The notes beneath the pieces were generated by a model, which was not told the origin of the DNA, did no database searches, and saw only the letters and a program-made list of their open reading frames with translations. This document shows positions 1 to 6,042 of a DNA stretch of 9,094 nt, one piece after another. The position numbers and the translations under genes were made by a program. This DNA comes from Draconibacterium orientale. Lineage in GTDB: Bacteria > Bacteroidota > Bacteroidia > Bacteroidales > UBA1556. Within the stretch, counting starts at the first letter, position 1, and each line of letters begins with the position of its first letter. The DNA lies in assembly GCA_022736595.1 (NCBI GenBank), contig DZDC01000088.1, forward strand, positions 1-9,094, written 5' to 3'.

Positions 1-9
1 TTGGATTAA

Positions 10-1023
10 AACCCAAAGACAGAAAACAGGAGGCGAATCCAATATTCCACTTTTGGTAATGGAAATCAGACACATAAAATTTATGGTGGATTTGGCTTCC
101 TGCCTGCTTCCTCAGCTTCAGTTTCAGCTTTATACAAATACGAAAATTCAGGTTTGACAAGTTCAGGTGGTTCTGATATTGATCATCCAAGTATTTACGA
201 ATATTGGGATGTAACTTCAGTGGTTGATTTAACATGGGTAACCTTCTATTGGAATGATAACAGCCATGCAAATGGTGCAATATGCCCACATGGTCTTTGC
301 AACGGCAACAATACTCTAAATTCATCGGACTTAACCTTAACGTATTATGATGGTGACGATTGGCTCGACTTGTTTGTTGACCAAGCAAACAGTAGTTTAG
401 TTCATGATCAAGGATATATTCAATCCTCAAGCCCAATGTCGTTTTCTGCTAAAGGGTCAAATAAATTAAGCTTTGGATCTAACACAGGTGAGACACCGCT
501 TCCAGTTAGAATTCTAGATTTTACTGCTGCTTGTGTGAATAATAAAGTGGAATTAAAATGGCAAACCGCATCGGAAATCAACATCGCTTATTTTAGTGTT
601 GAAGAATCATTCGATTTAAATGAATTTGTAGAAGTAGCAAAGGTTAAGGCGGCGAACAATTCAAATTCTTTACTCAATTATACCATTAATATTCCTTTCC
701 CAGAAGTAGTTCCTGTATATTTTAGATTAAAATCTTTTGATTTAGATGGCAAATCGACTATTTATAATCCTGTAGCCTTTAATTGTAAAGCTATTGAAAA
801 ATTGAGCATTTTCCCTAATCCTTCGCAAGGAACTATAGCTGTTAAAGGACTTCATTCAGAAGGTATTTTGAAAATTTATAATAATATAGGTCAGCTTGTG
901 TTTGAGAAAGTGATTTTTCCTAATGAAAGCATTCTGCTAAACAAATCTTTTGAAGGGTTGTATTCCTATTCTATTTATCATAATGGAGTATTGTCTTTTG
1001 GCAATCTTATTATTAAAAGATAG
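10..1023 (+). CDS. T9SS type A sorting domain-containing secreted protein (5' partial, probable frameshift near position 50)
   Basis: This is the 3' part of a secreted protein exported by the type IX secretion system. The C-terminal ~73 residues form a type A sorting domain: FPNPSQG at 811-831, then KIYNNIGQLVF at 871-903, then a basic GNLIIKR end. Such domains direct passage through the outer membrane and are normally cleaved off there. Before it lies the LPVxxxxF...LKWQTASEINxxxFxVEES module (about 499-610), which often precedes T9SS tails and is probably Ig-like. The N-terminal part has an EYWDVTS...VTFYW stretch and an ICPHGLC cysteine pair (about 280-300). There is no ATG, no signal peptide and no promoter upstream, so the gene begins outside the window. 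Protein-like sequence runs upstream of the first TTG (154) to codon 10, but an in-frame TAA sits at 7-9. Another frame (from base 2) also looks coding up to about 50, so a frameshift is likely. Cargo function is unknown. Confidence 0.85.
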   Translation, partial: NPKTENRRRIQYSTFGNGNQTHKIYGGFGFLPASSASVSALYKYENSGLTSSGGSDIDHPSIYEYWDVTSVVDLTWVTFYWNDNSHANGAICPHGLCNGNNTLNSSDLTLTYYDGDDWLDLFVDQANSSLVHDQGYIQSSSPMSFSAKGSNKLSFGSNTGETPLPVRILDFTAACVNNKVELKWQTASEINIAYFSVEESFDLNEFVEVAKVKAANNSNSLLNYTINIPFPEVVPVYFRLKSFDLDGKSTIYNPVAFNCKAIEKLSIFPNPSQGTIAVKGLHSEGILKIYNNIGQLVFEKVIFPNESILLNKSFEGLYSYSIYHNGVLSFGNLIIKR

Positions 1024-1110
1024 GCTACTGATTAGTAACAAAATATTTTCTTTAAATGTGTAAACAAAAAAGTTGCATTTGATAGTTGATTCTGCCATTC
1101 ATTTTACTAC

Positions 1111-1128
1111 GTTAAATTTTTATTTAAC
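1111..1128. promoter_or_regulatory. Perfect AT-rich inverted repeat, possible terminator or operator
   Basis: GTTAAAT (1111-1117), a four-base TTTT loop and ATTTAAC (1122-1128) form a perfect 7-bp dyad. A pyrimidine-rich stretch (about 1130-1143) follows directly. It lies 88 bp past the T9SS gene and just upstream of the -7 element of the next gene, about where the -33 region would be. It could end the upstream transcript or be a regulator site. The AT-only core makes it a weak intrinsic terminator. Confidence 0.35.
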
Positions 1129-1142
1129 ATTCCCTTTTTCTT

Positions 1143-1150
1143 TAGCTTTG
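1143..1150 (+). promoter_or_regulatory. Bacteroidota-type -7 promoter element for the lipoprotein gene
   Basis: TAGCTTTG matches the Bacteroidota -7 consensus TAnnTTTG exactly and lies 34 bp before the ATG at 1185. No clear TTG -33 element is visible about 20 bp upstream, where the dyad at 1111-1128 sits. It would drive the lipoprotein, nitroreductase and glycosyltransferase genes as one unit, giving a leader of roughly 25-30 nt. Confidence 0.5.
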
Positions 1151-1184
1151 CAGGCTTTTGAATTGATTTAAAGAGATCCATTAT

Positions 1185-2195
1185 ATGCAATACAAATTGG
1201 TTTACTTATTCCTTGTTTCGTTGTTTCTTGTTTCGTTGTTTTCCTGTGATAATGAAGTAGATATCAATGATGAATATGAAGAAATAAGTGTAGTTTATGG
1301 TTTGTTGGACGTTTCGGCGAACCGACATTACGTTAAAATTACAAAAGCTTTCCTTGTGGATGGAAGTGTGTATTTGGGAGCTCAAAATGCCTCCCTTTCG
1401 CAATATGATCCCGAAGATTTACAAATTTGGATGGATGAATACAGTTATGGAAATTATGTGAAATCAATCGTTTTGGATACTGTGATGGTGCATCAAAAAG
1501 ATACTGGTATTTTTTATTCTCCTGACCAATTGGTGTATGCTACGCAGGAAGGGATTGTGCTCAATGAAAACAACTCATACTTGTTGAAAATTAAAGTCAA
1601 AAGTTCTGGAAAATTAATCGAAGCCCAAACGCAATTGATAAAAGGTTTTGCAATTACGAAGCCCTTACCATTGGTCAAGTTTGTGAGTTTCATCTCTACT
1701 TTCCCTCAAAGTGTAGAATGGAATACAACTCCCAATGGTAAATTGTACCAATTTGGAATTCGTTATTTTTACACCGAAGTGGATGCTCAAGGAAATTCAA
1801 CTTCCCATCAAATAGACTGGAGTTTAAATCAATTGCGTTCGGAGGATACAGATGGAGGTGATAAAATGATAGTTTCATTTCTTGGTGGTACATTTTATGA
1901 CATTGTGGCCAAAGAAGTGCTTCCTCCAACCCAAGGAGTATATCGCTATTCTGATAGCATATCATATATTGTTTCTGTTGCTGATGAGGAGTTTACAACC
2001 TATCTCGATGTTAATAAACCTTCAACGAGTATTGTAATGGAACGACCTAATTATACCAATATTTCCAATGGTATTGGAATTTTTGCAAGTCGGTACAACA
2101 GCATTCGTATGTTCAGTGGTTTAAATGCACAATCGTTGGATACGCTTATTAATGGTGCCAAAACCAATCATTTAGGATTTAGAGAACGTCCTTAA
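1185..2195 (+). CDS. DUF4249-like outer-membrane lipoprotein
   Basis: A 336-residue exported lipoprotein. Residues 1-20 form a short hydrophobic signal peptide ending in a lipobox-like LFSC, with Cys21 the likely lipidated residue. The -2 Phe is slightly atypical. After it come acidic residues (DNEVDINDEYEE), then VVYGLLDVSANRHYVKITKAF, which resembles the first beta strands of DUF4249. Near the C-terminus, YTNISNGIGIFASRYN (about residues 289-304) resembles the conserved 'NI.nG.GiF' end of that family. DUF4249 proteins are periplasm- or surface-facing and usually sit beside TonB-dependent receptor genes, but no receptor gene is visible here, so the substrate cannot be inferred. The family call rests on overall pattern, without a strong catalytic motif. 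The signal peptide contains a 15-bp tandem repeat. The nitroreductase gene follows after 12 bp, suggesting co-transcription. There is no clear Shine-Dalgarno sequence. Confidence 0.75.
   Translation: MQYKLVYLFLVSLFLVSLFSCDNEVDINDEYEEISVVYGLLDVSANRHYVKITKAFLVDGSVYLGAQNASLSQYDPEDLQIWMDEYSYGNYVKSIVLDTVMVHQKDTGIFYSPDQLVYATQEGIVLNENNSYLLKIKVKSSGKLIEAQTQLIKGFAITKPLPLVKFVSFISTFPQSVEWNTTPNGKLYQFGIRYFYTEVDAQGNSTSHQIDWSLNQLRSEDTDGGDKMIVSFLGGTFYDIVAKEVLPPTQGVYRYSDSISYIVSVADEEFTTYLDVNKPSTSIVMERPNYTNISNGIGIFASRYNSIRMFSGLNAQSLDTLINGAKTNHLGFRERP
1212..1241 (+). repeat. 15-bp perfect tandem repeat (2 copies) inside the signal peptide
   Basis: The unit CTTGTTTCGTTGTTT occurs twice back to back (1212-1226 and 1227-1241). 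It is exactly five codons long and in frame, encoding LVSLF twice in the hydrophobic core of the lipoprotein signal peptide. Losing one copy would leave a 15-residue signal peptide before the Cys. Adding a copy would lengthen the hydrophobic core without changing the frame. Confidence 0.95.
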
Positions 2196-2207
2196 CTTGT
2201 TTTTTTT

Positions 2208-2960
2208 ATGGATCTATTAGAAAGTTTACTTCAACATAGAAGTATCAGAAAATTTACCAATCAAGAGGTTTCTCAAGATCAATTAGATCTTATTTTACAA
2301 TCTGCCATACGTGCTTCTACCACTGGTAATATGCAGGTTTACAGTATTATAGTAACCCAAGACGAAGATCGTAAAAAAGCCTTGCATCCCATCCATTTTG
2401 GGCAAAATATGATTTTAGAAGCTCCACTACTTCTGACCTTTAATGCCGATTTCAATCGTTTTAATCATTGGTGCGAAAATCGAAATGCAGAGCCTAGTTA
2501 CGATAATTTTCTAAGCTTTTTTACAGCAGCCATTGATGCCCTTCTGGCAGCCCAAAATGCCACCATCGCTGCTGAAGCTCAAGGTTTAGGGGTTTGCTAC
2601 TTAGGTACAACCACCTATCAAGCACAGAAGCTGATCGAGTTTTTTTCGCTACCCCAAGGCGTGGTTCCCATCACTACTTTGGTAATTGGATATGCTGCTG
2701 AAATGCCTCCATTGGTTGATCGATTGCCTGTAAGTGCTGTGGTACATTACGAAGAATATCAGGAGTTTAATCCTGACCAAATTGATGAATTATACGCTGA
2801 AAAAGAGTCTTTACCTGATACTTTGAAGCTGATTGAAGTGAACCAATTGGCTAATCTTGCACAGATTTTTACTCAAAAACGATATCCAAAAGCCATGAAT
2901 GTTGATTTTAGTCGTAAGTTTTTGGAGGTTATTGCAGCGCAAGGTTTTATGAATCAATAA
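2208..2960 (+). CDS. NfsA-like nitroreductase / NAD(P)H-dependent FMN oxidoreductase
   Basis: A 250-residue cytosolic flavoenzyme of the nitroreductase superfamily, close in length to NfsA/FRP-type enzymes (about 240). The N-terminal HRSIRKF (residues 10-16) holds the conserved Arg residues that bind the FMN phosphate. ASTTGNMQ (36-43) corresponds to the (S/T)xxNxQ flavin-contact loop. The AAEAQGLGVCYLG segment (121-133) and GYAAEMPPLVDRLP (161-174) match the later FMN-binding and dimer regions. These enzymes use NAD(P)H to reduce nitro groups, quinones or flavins, but the natural substrate is not predictable here. The ATG lies 12 bp after the lipoprotein stop, directly behind an eight-T run with no Shine-Dalgarno sequence. 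The glycosyltransferase gene starts 11 bp downstream, so it is probably the middle gene of a transcription unit, though no functional link to its neighbours is evident. Confidence 0.88.
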   Translation: MDLLESLLQHRSIRKFTNQEVSQDQLDLILQSAIRASTTGNMQVYSIIVTQDEDRKKALHPIHFGQNMILEAPLLLTFNADFNRFNHWCENRNAEPSYDNFLSFFTAAIDALLAAQNATIAAEAQGLGVCYLGTTTYQAQKLIEFFSLPQGVVPITTLVIGYAAEMPPLVDRLPVSAVVHYEEYQEFNPDQIDELYAEKESLPDTLKLIEVNQLANLAQIFTQKRYPKAMNVDFSRKFLEVIAAQGFMNQ

Positions 2961-2971
2961 ATTTCAATTAT

Positions 2972-4075
2972 TTGAATTTGAAAAAAGGTGAAAACTTCAA
3001 AGTTTTAATAGGCGTCTTAGACTGGGGGCTTGGACATGCCAGTCGCATGGTGCCCGTTATTAAGTATTTCCAAAGTATTGGTTACGAGGTAAATATTGCT
3101 TCAAGTGGTAAAGCTGCGCGCTTTTTAATTGATTATTTTCCACACCTCAATCATTTTACTCTGCCATCCTACGGAGTTGAATATAAGACTCATAGCCTTA
3201 CTTTAAATGCATTAGCCAACTTTAAATCGGTGCTGCGAAGTATTCAGAGTGAGCATAAATCCCTAAAAGCGTTATTATCTGATTTACACCCTGATTTGAT
3301 AGTTTCTGACAATCGATATGGTTTTTTTTCTGAAACCACACCTTCCATTTTTATTGGGCATCAATTACAATTGGAAGTACCACTGAGATTGAAATGGTTA
3401 AGTCCTGCAATTCAATATTTATATCATCGAATGTTGAAAGGGTTCAATCAAATTTGGGTGCCCGATTATGAAGGTAAAATGGCTATTTCTGGAAAAATGG
3501 GTTCGCCCAACGGATTGAAAATTCCTGTATATTACTTGGGATTATTAAGCCGTTTTGAGGAGGTAAAACCATCAGAAAAGAACGATGAAAACTCGCCAAT
3601 GGATGTATTAATTTGGCTGAGTGGTCCCGAACCCATGAGAACTGAATTTGAGAATATTATTCTTAAAAAGGTTAGTGAATCAAGGCTAAATTTTGTTTTG
3701 ATTAGAGGATTAAGTGGAAATCGATTGCAAACGATTCCAAAAAATCTTGAGGTTTATGACCATCTTAATGATCAAGCATTTTTAGGTCTCATTCAACAAG
3801 CCAGCATGATTGTTTGCAGGAGTGGTTATAGCAGCGTAATGGATTTGCTTTGTCTTCAAAAATCAGCGCTATTGGTACCAACTCCAGGCCAACCCGAACA
3901 AGAGTATTTAGCCAAAAGCTTATCTAATTCAAAGCTCTTCACCTCCTTTACTCAGGGTGAGTTTGAACGTAATTTTGATTTTGATTCAACGTATGTAAAA
4001 AACACTACAACAGATAAATACGATATTAAATATAAAGCGGAAATTGAAAAGGCATTACAAAGCATTTTTCCTTAA
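2972..4075 (+). CDS. MJ1255-like / MurG-like GT-B glycosyltransferase, inferred TTG start
   Basis: A protein of about 367 residues with a GT-B glycosyltransferase fold. The N-terminal VLIGVLDWGLGHASRMVPVI (residues 11-30) is the glycine-rich acceptor-side loop typical of MurG/GT28 relatives and of the MJ1255 family. SDLHPDLIVSDNRYG follows near residues 103-117. The C-terminal half carries the donor-sugar site: CRSGYSSVMDLL from about residue 282, then P.PGQPEQEYLAKSL, matching the GT28 C-terminal pattern. It probably transfers a nucleotide-activated sugar at the cytoplasmic face of the inner membrane, but donor and acceptor are unknown. The start is inferred. The frame is open back to 2918 but has no ATG or GTG before the GLGHASR motif, leaving TTG at 2972 or 2978. 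The first in-frame ATG (about 3047) would cut the essential loop. It follows the nitroreductase stop by 11 bp. Confidence 0.82.
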   Translation: MNLKKGENFKVLIGVLDWGLGHASRMVPVIKYFQSIGYEVNIASSGKAARFLIDYFPHLNHFTLPSYGVEYKTHSLTLNALANFKSVLRSIQSEHKSLKALLSDLHPDLIVSDNRYGFFSETTPSIFIGHQLQLEVPLRLKWLSPAIQYLYHRMLKGFNQIWVPDYEGKMAISGKMGSPNGLKIPVYYLGLLSRFEEVKPSEKNDENSPMDVLIWLSGPEPMRTEFENIILKKVSESRLNFVLIRGLSGNRLQTIPKNLEVYDHLNDQAFLGLIQQASMIVCRSGYSSVMDLLCLQKSALLVPTPGQPEQEYLAKSLSNSKLFTSFTQGEFERNFDFDSTYVKNTTTDKYDIKYKAEIEKALQSIFP

Positions 4076-4097
4076 ATTTCTGCTTGTGAGTTTTATA

Positions 4098-4114
4098 TAG
4101 ATTATCTAAATCTA
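4098..4114. promoter_or_regulatory. AT-rich inverted repeat ahead of the cysteine-cluster gene
   Basis: TAGATT (4098-4103) and AATCTA (4109-4114) form a perfect 6-bp dyad around a five-base spacer, in the 50-bp gap between the glycosyltransferase stop and the ATG at 4126. No T-tract follows it, so a terminator is unlikely. It could be an operator or a leader hairpin. Its AT content makes chance occurrence plausible. Confidence 0.25.
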
Positions 4115-4125
4115 AACATGAAATC

Positions 4126-4641
4126 ATGAACCTTACCCATACTCAAACTTTATGTCGAAATCTCGAAGTCGCTCATACTACTTTGAAGCCGTCGATGGAT
4201 AAAACTTTTAAGGCACTTAAGAAAAAAAAACCCAGTCAATTGGATGATTTAGTACACGATTGGCACGATGAAGTTTTTGATAAAATTGAGTGCCTTGAAT
4301 GTGCCAATTGTTGTAGAAGTTTAGGCCCACGACTTACTTCTGGAGACATTGAGAAGCTTGCCAAAGCTTTACGCATGAAGTCTTTAGATTTTGAAAAGCA
4401 ATATTTGCGAATCGATGAAGATAAGGATTATGTTTTTAAACAGATGCCTTGTCCGTTTTTGATGGATGACAATTACTGCAATGTCTATGACGCTCGACCC
4501 AGGGCTTGTAGGGAATATCCACATACCGATCGCAAAAAGTTTTTTCAGCTTCTTGATATTACGGCTTTAAATGCAGCGCAATGTCCTGCTGTACTTGAGA
4601 TTACAAAAAAAATAGTAAAACATTTTGACACAACAAGCTGA
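4126..4641 (+). CDS. YkgJ-family cysteine cluster protein (putative metal-binding)
   Basis: A 171-residue protein with the CxxCxxCC signature of the YkgJ / UPF0153 family: Cys56, Cys59, Cys62 and Cys63. It is followed by CPFL (Cys109), CNVYDARPRACREYP (Cys118 and Cys128) and a final QCP (Cys153). These cysteines are predicted to bind zinc or an iron centre. The family's biochemical role is poorly defined and I do not assign one. The first ~50 residues precede the cluster, are basic (KKKK at 32-35) and probably helical. That lysine stretch is encoded by a run of nine A (4222-4230), a possible slippage site. The chosen ATG overlaps the stop of a three-codon ATG-AAA-TCA-TGA (4118-4129). The gene converges on the MmcQ/YjbR gene with only 12 bp between the stops. 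Confidence 0.88.
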   Translation: MNLTHTQTLCRNLEVAHTTLKPSMDKTFKALKKKKPSQLDDLVHDWHDEVFDKIECLECANCCRSLGPRLTSGDIEKLAKALRMKSLDFEKQYLRIDEDKDYVFKQMPCPFLMDDNYCNVYDARPRACREYPHTDRKKFFQLLDITALNAAQCPAVLEITKKIVKHFDTTS

Positions 4642-4649
4642 GTTTGTTG
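4631..4649. terminator. Weak hairpin at the convergent gene ends
   Basis: CAACAA (4631-4636) pairs with TTGTTG (4644-4649), extendable by one G-T pair. It straddles the TGA stop of the cysteine-cluster gene and is followed on the plus strand by a T-rich stretch (about 4652-4668). It is the only stem seen between the two converging genes. It could terminate plus-strand transcription, but the stem is short and AT-rich. Confidence 0.3.
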
Positions 4650-4653
4650 AATC

Positions 4654-5010
4654 TTATTCTTCTTTTTCCTGTTCCAGTCTGAGTTTTTTGGGAAGGGAAT
4701 TTACCACCAATTGATAGCTGTCGTCAATCCATTCATAAAGGAGATTCATTTGAGTGTTGCTTTGCAAGATAACGGTATTCCAATGAGTCTTATTCATGTG
4801 ATAACCAGGGATTACGTAATCAAATTGTTCGCGAAGTTGGATGGCTTTTTCAGGGTCACATTTGAGATTTAGACTTATCTTTTCGTCAAGTCCCAACAAC
4901 GCAAACATCTTTCCTTTTACTTTATACACTGGGGTCACCTCATCGAATGGCAATGTTTCTTCTACACCAGGTTTGGAAAGACAATAAAGCCGAATATTTT
5001 CAATACTCAT
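4654..5010 (-). CDS. MmcQ/YjbR family DNA-binding-like protein
   Basis: A 118-residue protein matching the MmcQ/YjbR family across its length. It has SKPGVEETLPFDE (residues 12-24), VYKVKGKMFALLGL (28-41), LNLKCDPEKAIQLRE (47-61), VIPGYHMNKTHWNTV (66-80) and a C-terminal DDSYQLVVNSLPKKLR (96-111). The family has the CyaY-like alpha/beta fold and is about 115-120 residues long, so this copy is complete. DNA binding has been proposed for some members but the cellular role is not established. The last residues (EQEKEE) form a short charged tail. It is transcribed alone on the minus strand, convergent with the cysteine-cluster gene and divergent from the Dabb gene 64 bp away. I saw no good TAnnTTTG core for this strand in that gap. 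Confidence 0.9.
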   Translation of the reverse strand: MSIENIRLYCLSKPGVEETLPFDEVTPVYKVKGKMFALLGLDEKISLNLKCDPEKAIQLREQFDYVIPGYHMNKTHWNTVILQSNTQMNLLYEWIDDSYQLVVNSLPKKLRLEQEKEE

Positions 5011-5046
5011 AAGTTTAAAATAATAAAATTGAACCAGCTAATTTAA

Positions 5047-5054
5047 TACTTTTG
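5047..5054 (+). promoter_or_regulatory. Bacteroidota-type -7 promoter element for the Dabb gene
   Basis: TACTTTTG matches TAnnTTTG exactly and ends 20 bp before the ATG at 5075. A possible -33 TTG at 5029-5031 leaves 15 bp between elements, shorter than usual, so only the -7 core is well supported. Initiation about 7 bp downstream would give a leader of only about 14 nt. The leader would include the start-stop pair ATGTGA at 5066-5071. Confidence 0.5.
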
Positions 5055-5074
5055 TAGCACCAAAAATGTGATGT

Positions 5075-5380
5075 ATGAAATTAGTTCATATTGTTTTCTT
5101 TAATGTTTCAGAGGGGGATAATATGTTGAAAAAGCATATTTTAGATTCTCTTAAATCCAAGTTAGAGGGTTTGCAGAGTGTTATTTCAGAAATTCAGAAA
5201 ATGGAAGTTGGAAATAATATAAGCAGTAGAGGAGTGGCTTGGGATTTGGCTTTGAATACTGAATTTTCCGGATTGGAGTCATTGGAGGTTTATCAAAACC
5301 ATTCTCAACATCTTCAGGTTTTAGAATGGATCAAGAGTCAACCATTGAATGTGGCAGTGGTAGATTATTGGGTTAGTTAA
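5075..5380 (+). CDS. Dabb family protein (stress-responsive A/B barrel domain)
   Basis: A complete single-domain Dabb protein of 101 residues, the usual size. It shows HIVFFNV near the N-terminus (residues 5-11), the central LEGLQSVISEIQKMEVGNN (30-48), WDLALNTEFSGLESLEVYQNHSQH (56-79) and the terminal AVVDYW (94-99). These match the dimeric alpha+beta ferredoxin-like barrel. Members include plant stress-induced proteins, a plant olivetolic acid cyclase and many bacterial proteins of unknown function, so no reaction is assigned. ATG 5075 is preferred because the upstream ATGs at 5066 and 5071 are in other frames that stop quickly. The gene appears to be transcribed from its own promoter at 5047-5054. 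A 112-bp gap follows before the next gene. Confidence 0.88.
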   Translation: MKLVHIVFFNVSEGDNMLKKHILDSLKSKLEGLQSVISEIQKMEVGNNISSRGVAWDLALNTEFSGLESLEVYQNHSQHLQVLEWIKSQPLNVAVVDYWVS

Positions 5381-5468
5381 GTTTGTCAATGTGTAGATTT
5401 TGTTCGATTTTAGTAGTTTAAAATAGTCTTTAAATCCACTTGACAGTAAAGTTTTAATAGTTTTTCTG

Positions 5469-5481
5469 GGATACAATATCC
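5469..5481. promoter_or_regulatory. Short perfect dyad GGATA-CAA-TATCC upstream of the beta-barrel gene
   Basis: GGATA (5469-5473) and TATCC (5477-5481) flank a three-base CAA, 11 bp before the ATG at 5493. It lies within the 112-bp intergenic stretch 5381-5492. That stretch also holds a near-match to the -7 core (TAGTTTTT, 5458-5465) preceded by a TTG at 5440-5442. The dyad could be an operator overlapping the transcription start or a small leader hairpin. Support is by symmetry only. Confidence 0.25.
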
Positions 5482-5492
5482 TAATTTAATAA

Positions 5493-6029
5493 ATGAAAAT
5501 GATGAAAAATATTGGCCTAACTCTAGTATTGGTTTTTAACCTTACAGCAGCTACTTTTGCTCAATATCAACCTGATCCTCAAAGTGCTAATACAAAGCCA
5601 ATGGGGAATTTGTATGGAGCAATAGGCAATTTCAATGAGGATATTGGGTTTGGAACACTTGTGTTTGGAAGCCTGGAATTTCCAGTATTTGATCCAAATC
5701 TTACCTTAGGACCAGAATTAGGGATGGGTTGGGGTTTCTCAAATCAAACTAGCAACCAGTTTAAATTAAGCGCTGGTGTGAGAGCTGCTTATTATGCAGA
5801 TTGGTTAATTCCAAGAATGCCAAAACAATATGATGTTTTTGTGTCAAGTGTATTGGGCGGTTGTTATGATATTTCGTCCTTTAAAAGTGAAAGTAGATTT
5901 TGGGGCTTTATGACCATAGGCACAGGAGGTCGATATCATTTTCAGAAGAATATGAGTTTATTTGGAGAATTGGAATTTACCGGTTATGGTTCAAGGCTTC
6001 ATTTTGGTTTAAGTATAAAATTAGAATAG
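5493..6029 (+). CDS. Exported small protein, probable outer-membrane beta-barrel
   Basis: A 178-residue protein with a clear Sec signal peptide. MKMMKNIGLTLVLVFNLTAATFAQ has a basic start, a hydrophobic core and an A-x-A-like site, with cleavage most likely after Ala23, leaving about 155 residues. The mature part is glycine- and aromatic-rich with alternating polar and hydrophobic residues. Examples are GTLVFGSLEFPVF, LGPELGMGWGF, KLSAGVRAAYYADWL, FWGFMTIGTGGRYHF and the closing SRLHFGLSIKLE. This fits a small 8-strand-type barrel in the outer membrane. It does not end in an aromatic residue, so this is a fold guess rather than a family match, and I do not recognise a named family. There is one Cys in the mature region (GGCYD). 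The start has adjacent in-frame ATGs at 5493, 5499 and 5502; the first is used. The MarC gene follows after 13 bp, so the two may be co-transcribed. Confidence 0.75.
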   Translation: MKMMKNIGLTLVLVFNLTAATFAQYQPDPQSANTKPMGNLYGAIGNFNEDIGFGTLVFGSLEFPVFDPNLTLGPELGMGWGFSNQTSNQFKLSAGVRAAYYADWLIPRMPKQYDVFVSSVLGGCYDISSFKSESRFWGFMTIGTGGRYHFQKNMSLFGELEFTGYGSRLHFGLSIKLE

Positions 6030-6042
6030 TAATTATAAATAT

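Noticed and set aside
1023..1060. TACT-GATT-AGTA after the T9SS stop as a terminator
   Set aside because: The stem is only four AT-rich pairs and no T-tract follows.
1206..1965. Two minus-strand open frames within the lipoprotein gene (1206-1403 and 1696-1965)
   Set aside because: Both are antisense to a complete exported protein gene and show no domain-like sequence.
5384..5445. Inverted hexamers TGTCAA (5384-5389) and TTGACA (5440-5445) as an operator pair
   Set aside because: Only six bases each, 50 bp apart, with no extension of symmetry; expected by chance in AT-rich DNA.
5440..5477. TTGACA (5440-5445) and TACAAT (5472-5477) as a sigma70-like promoter
   Set aside because: The spacing is 26 bp instead of about 17, and Bacteroidota promoters use a different consensus.
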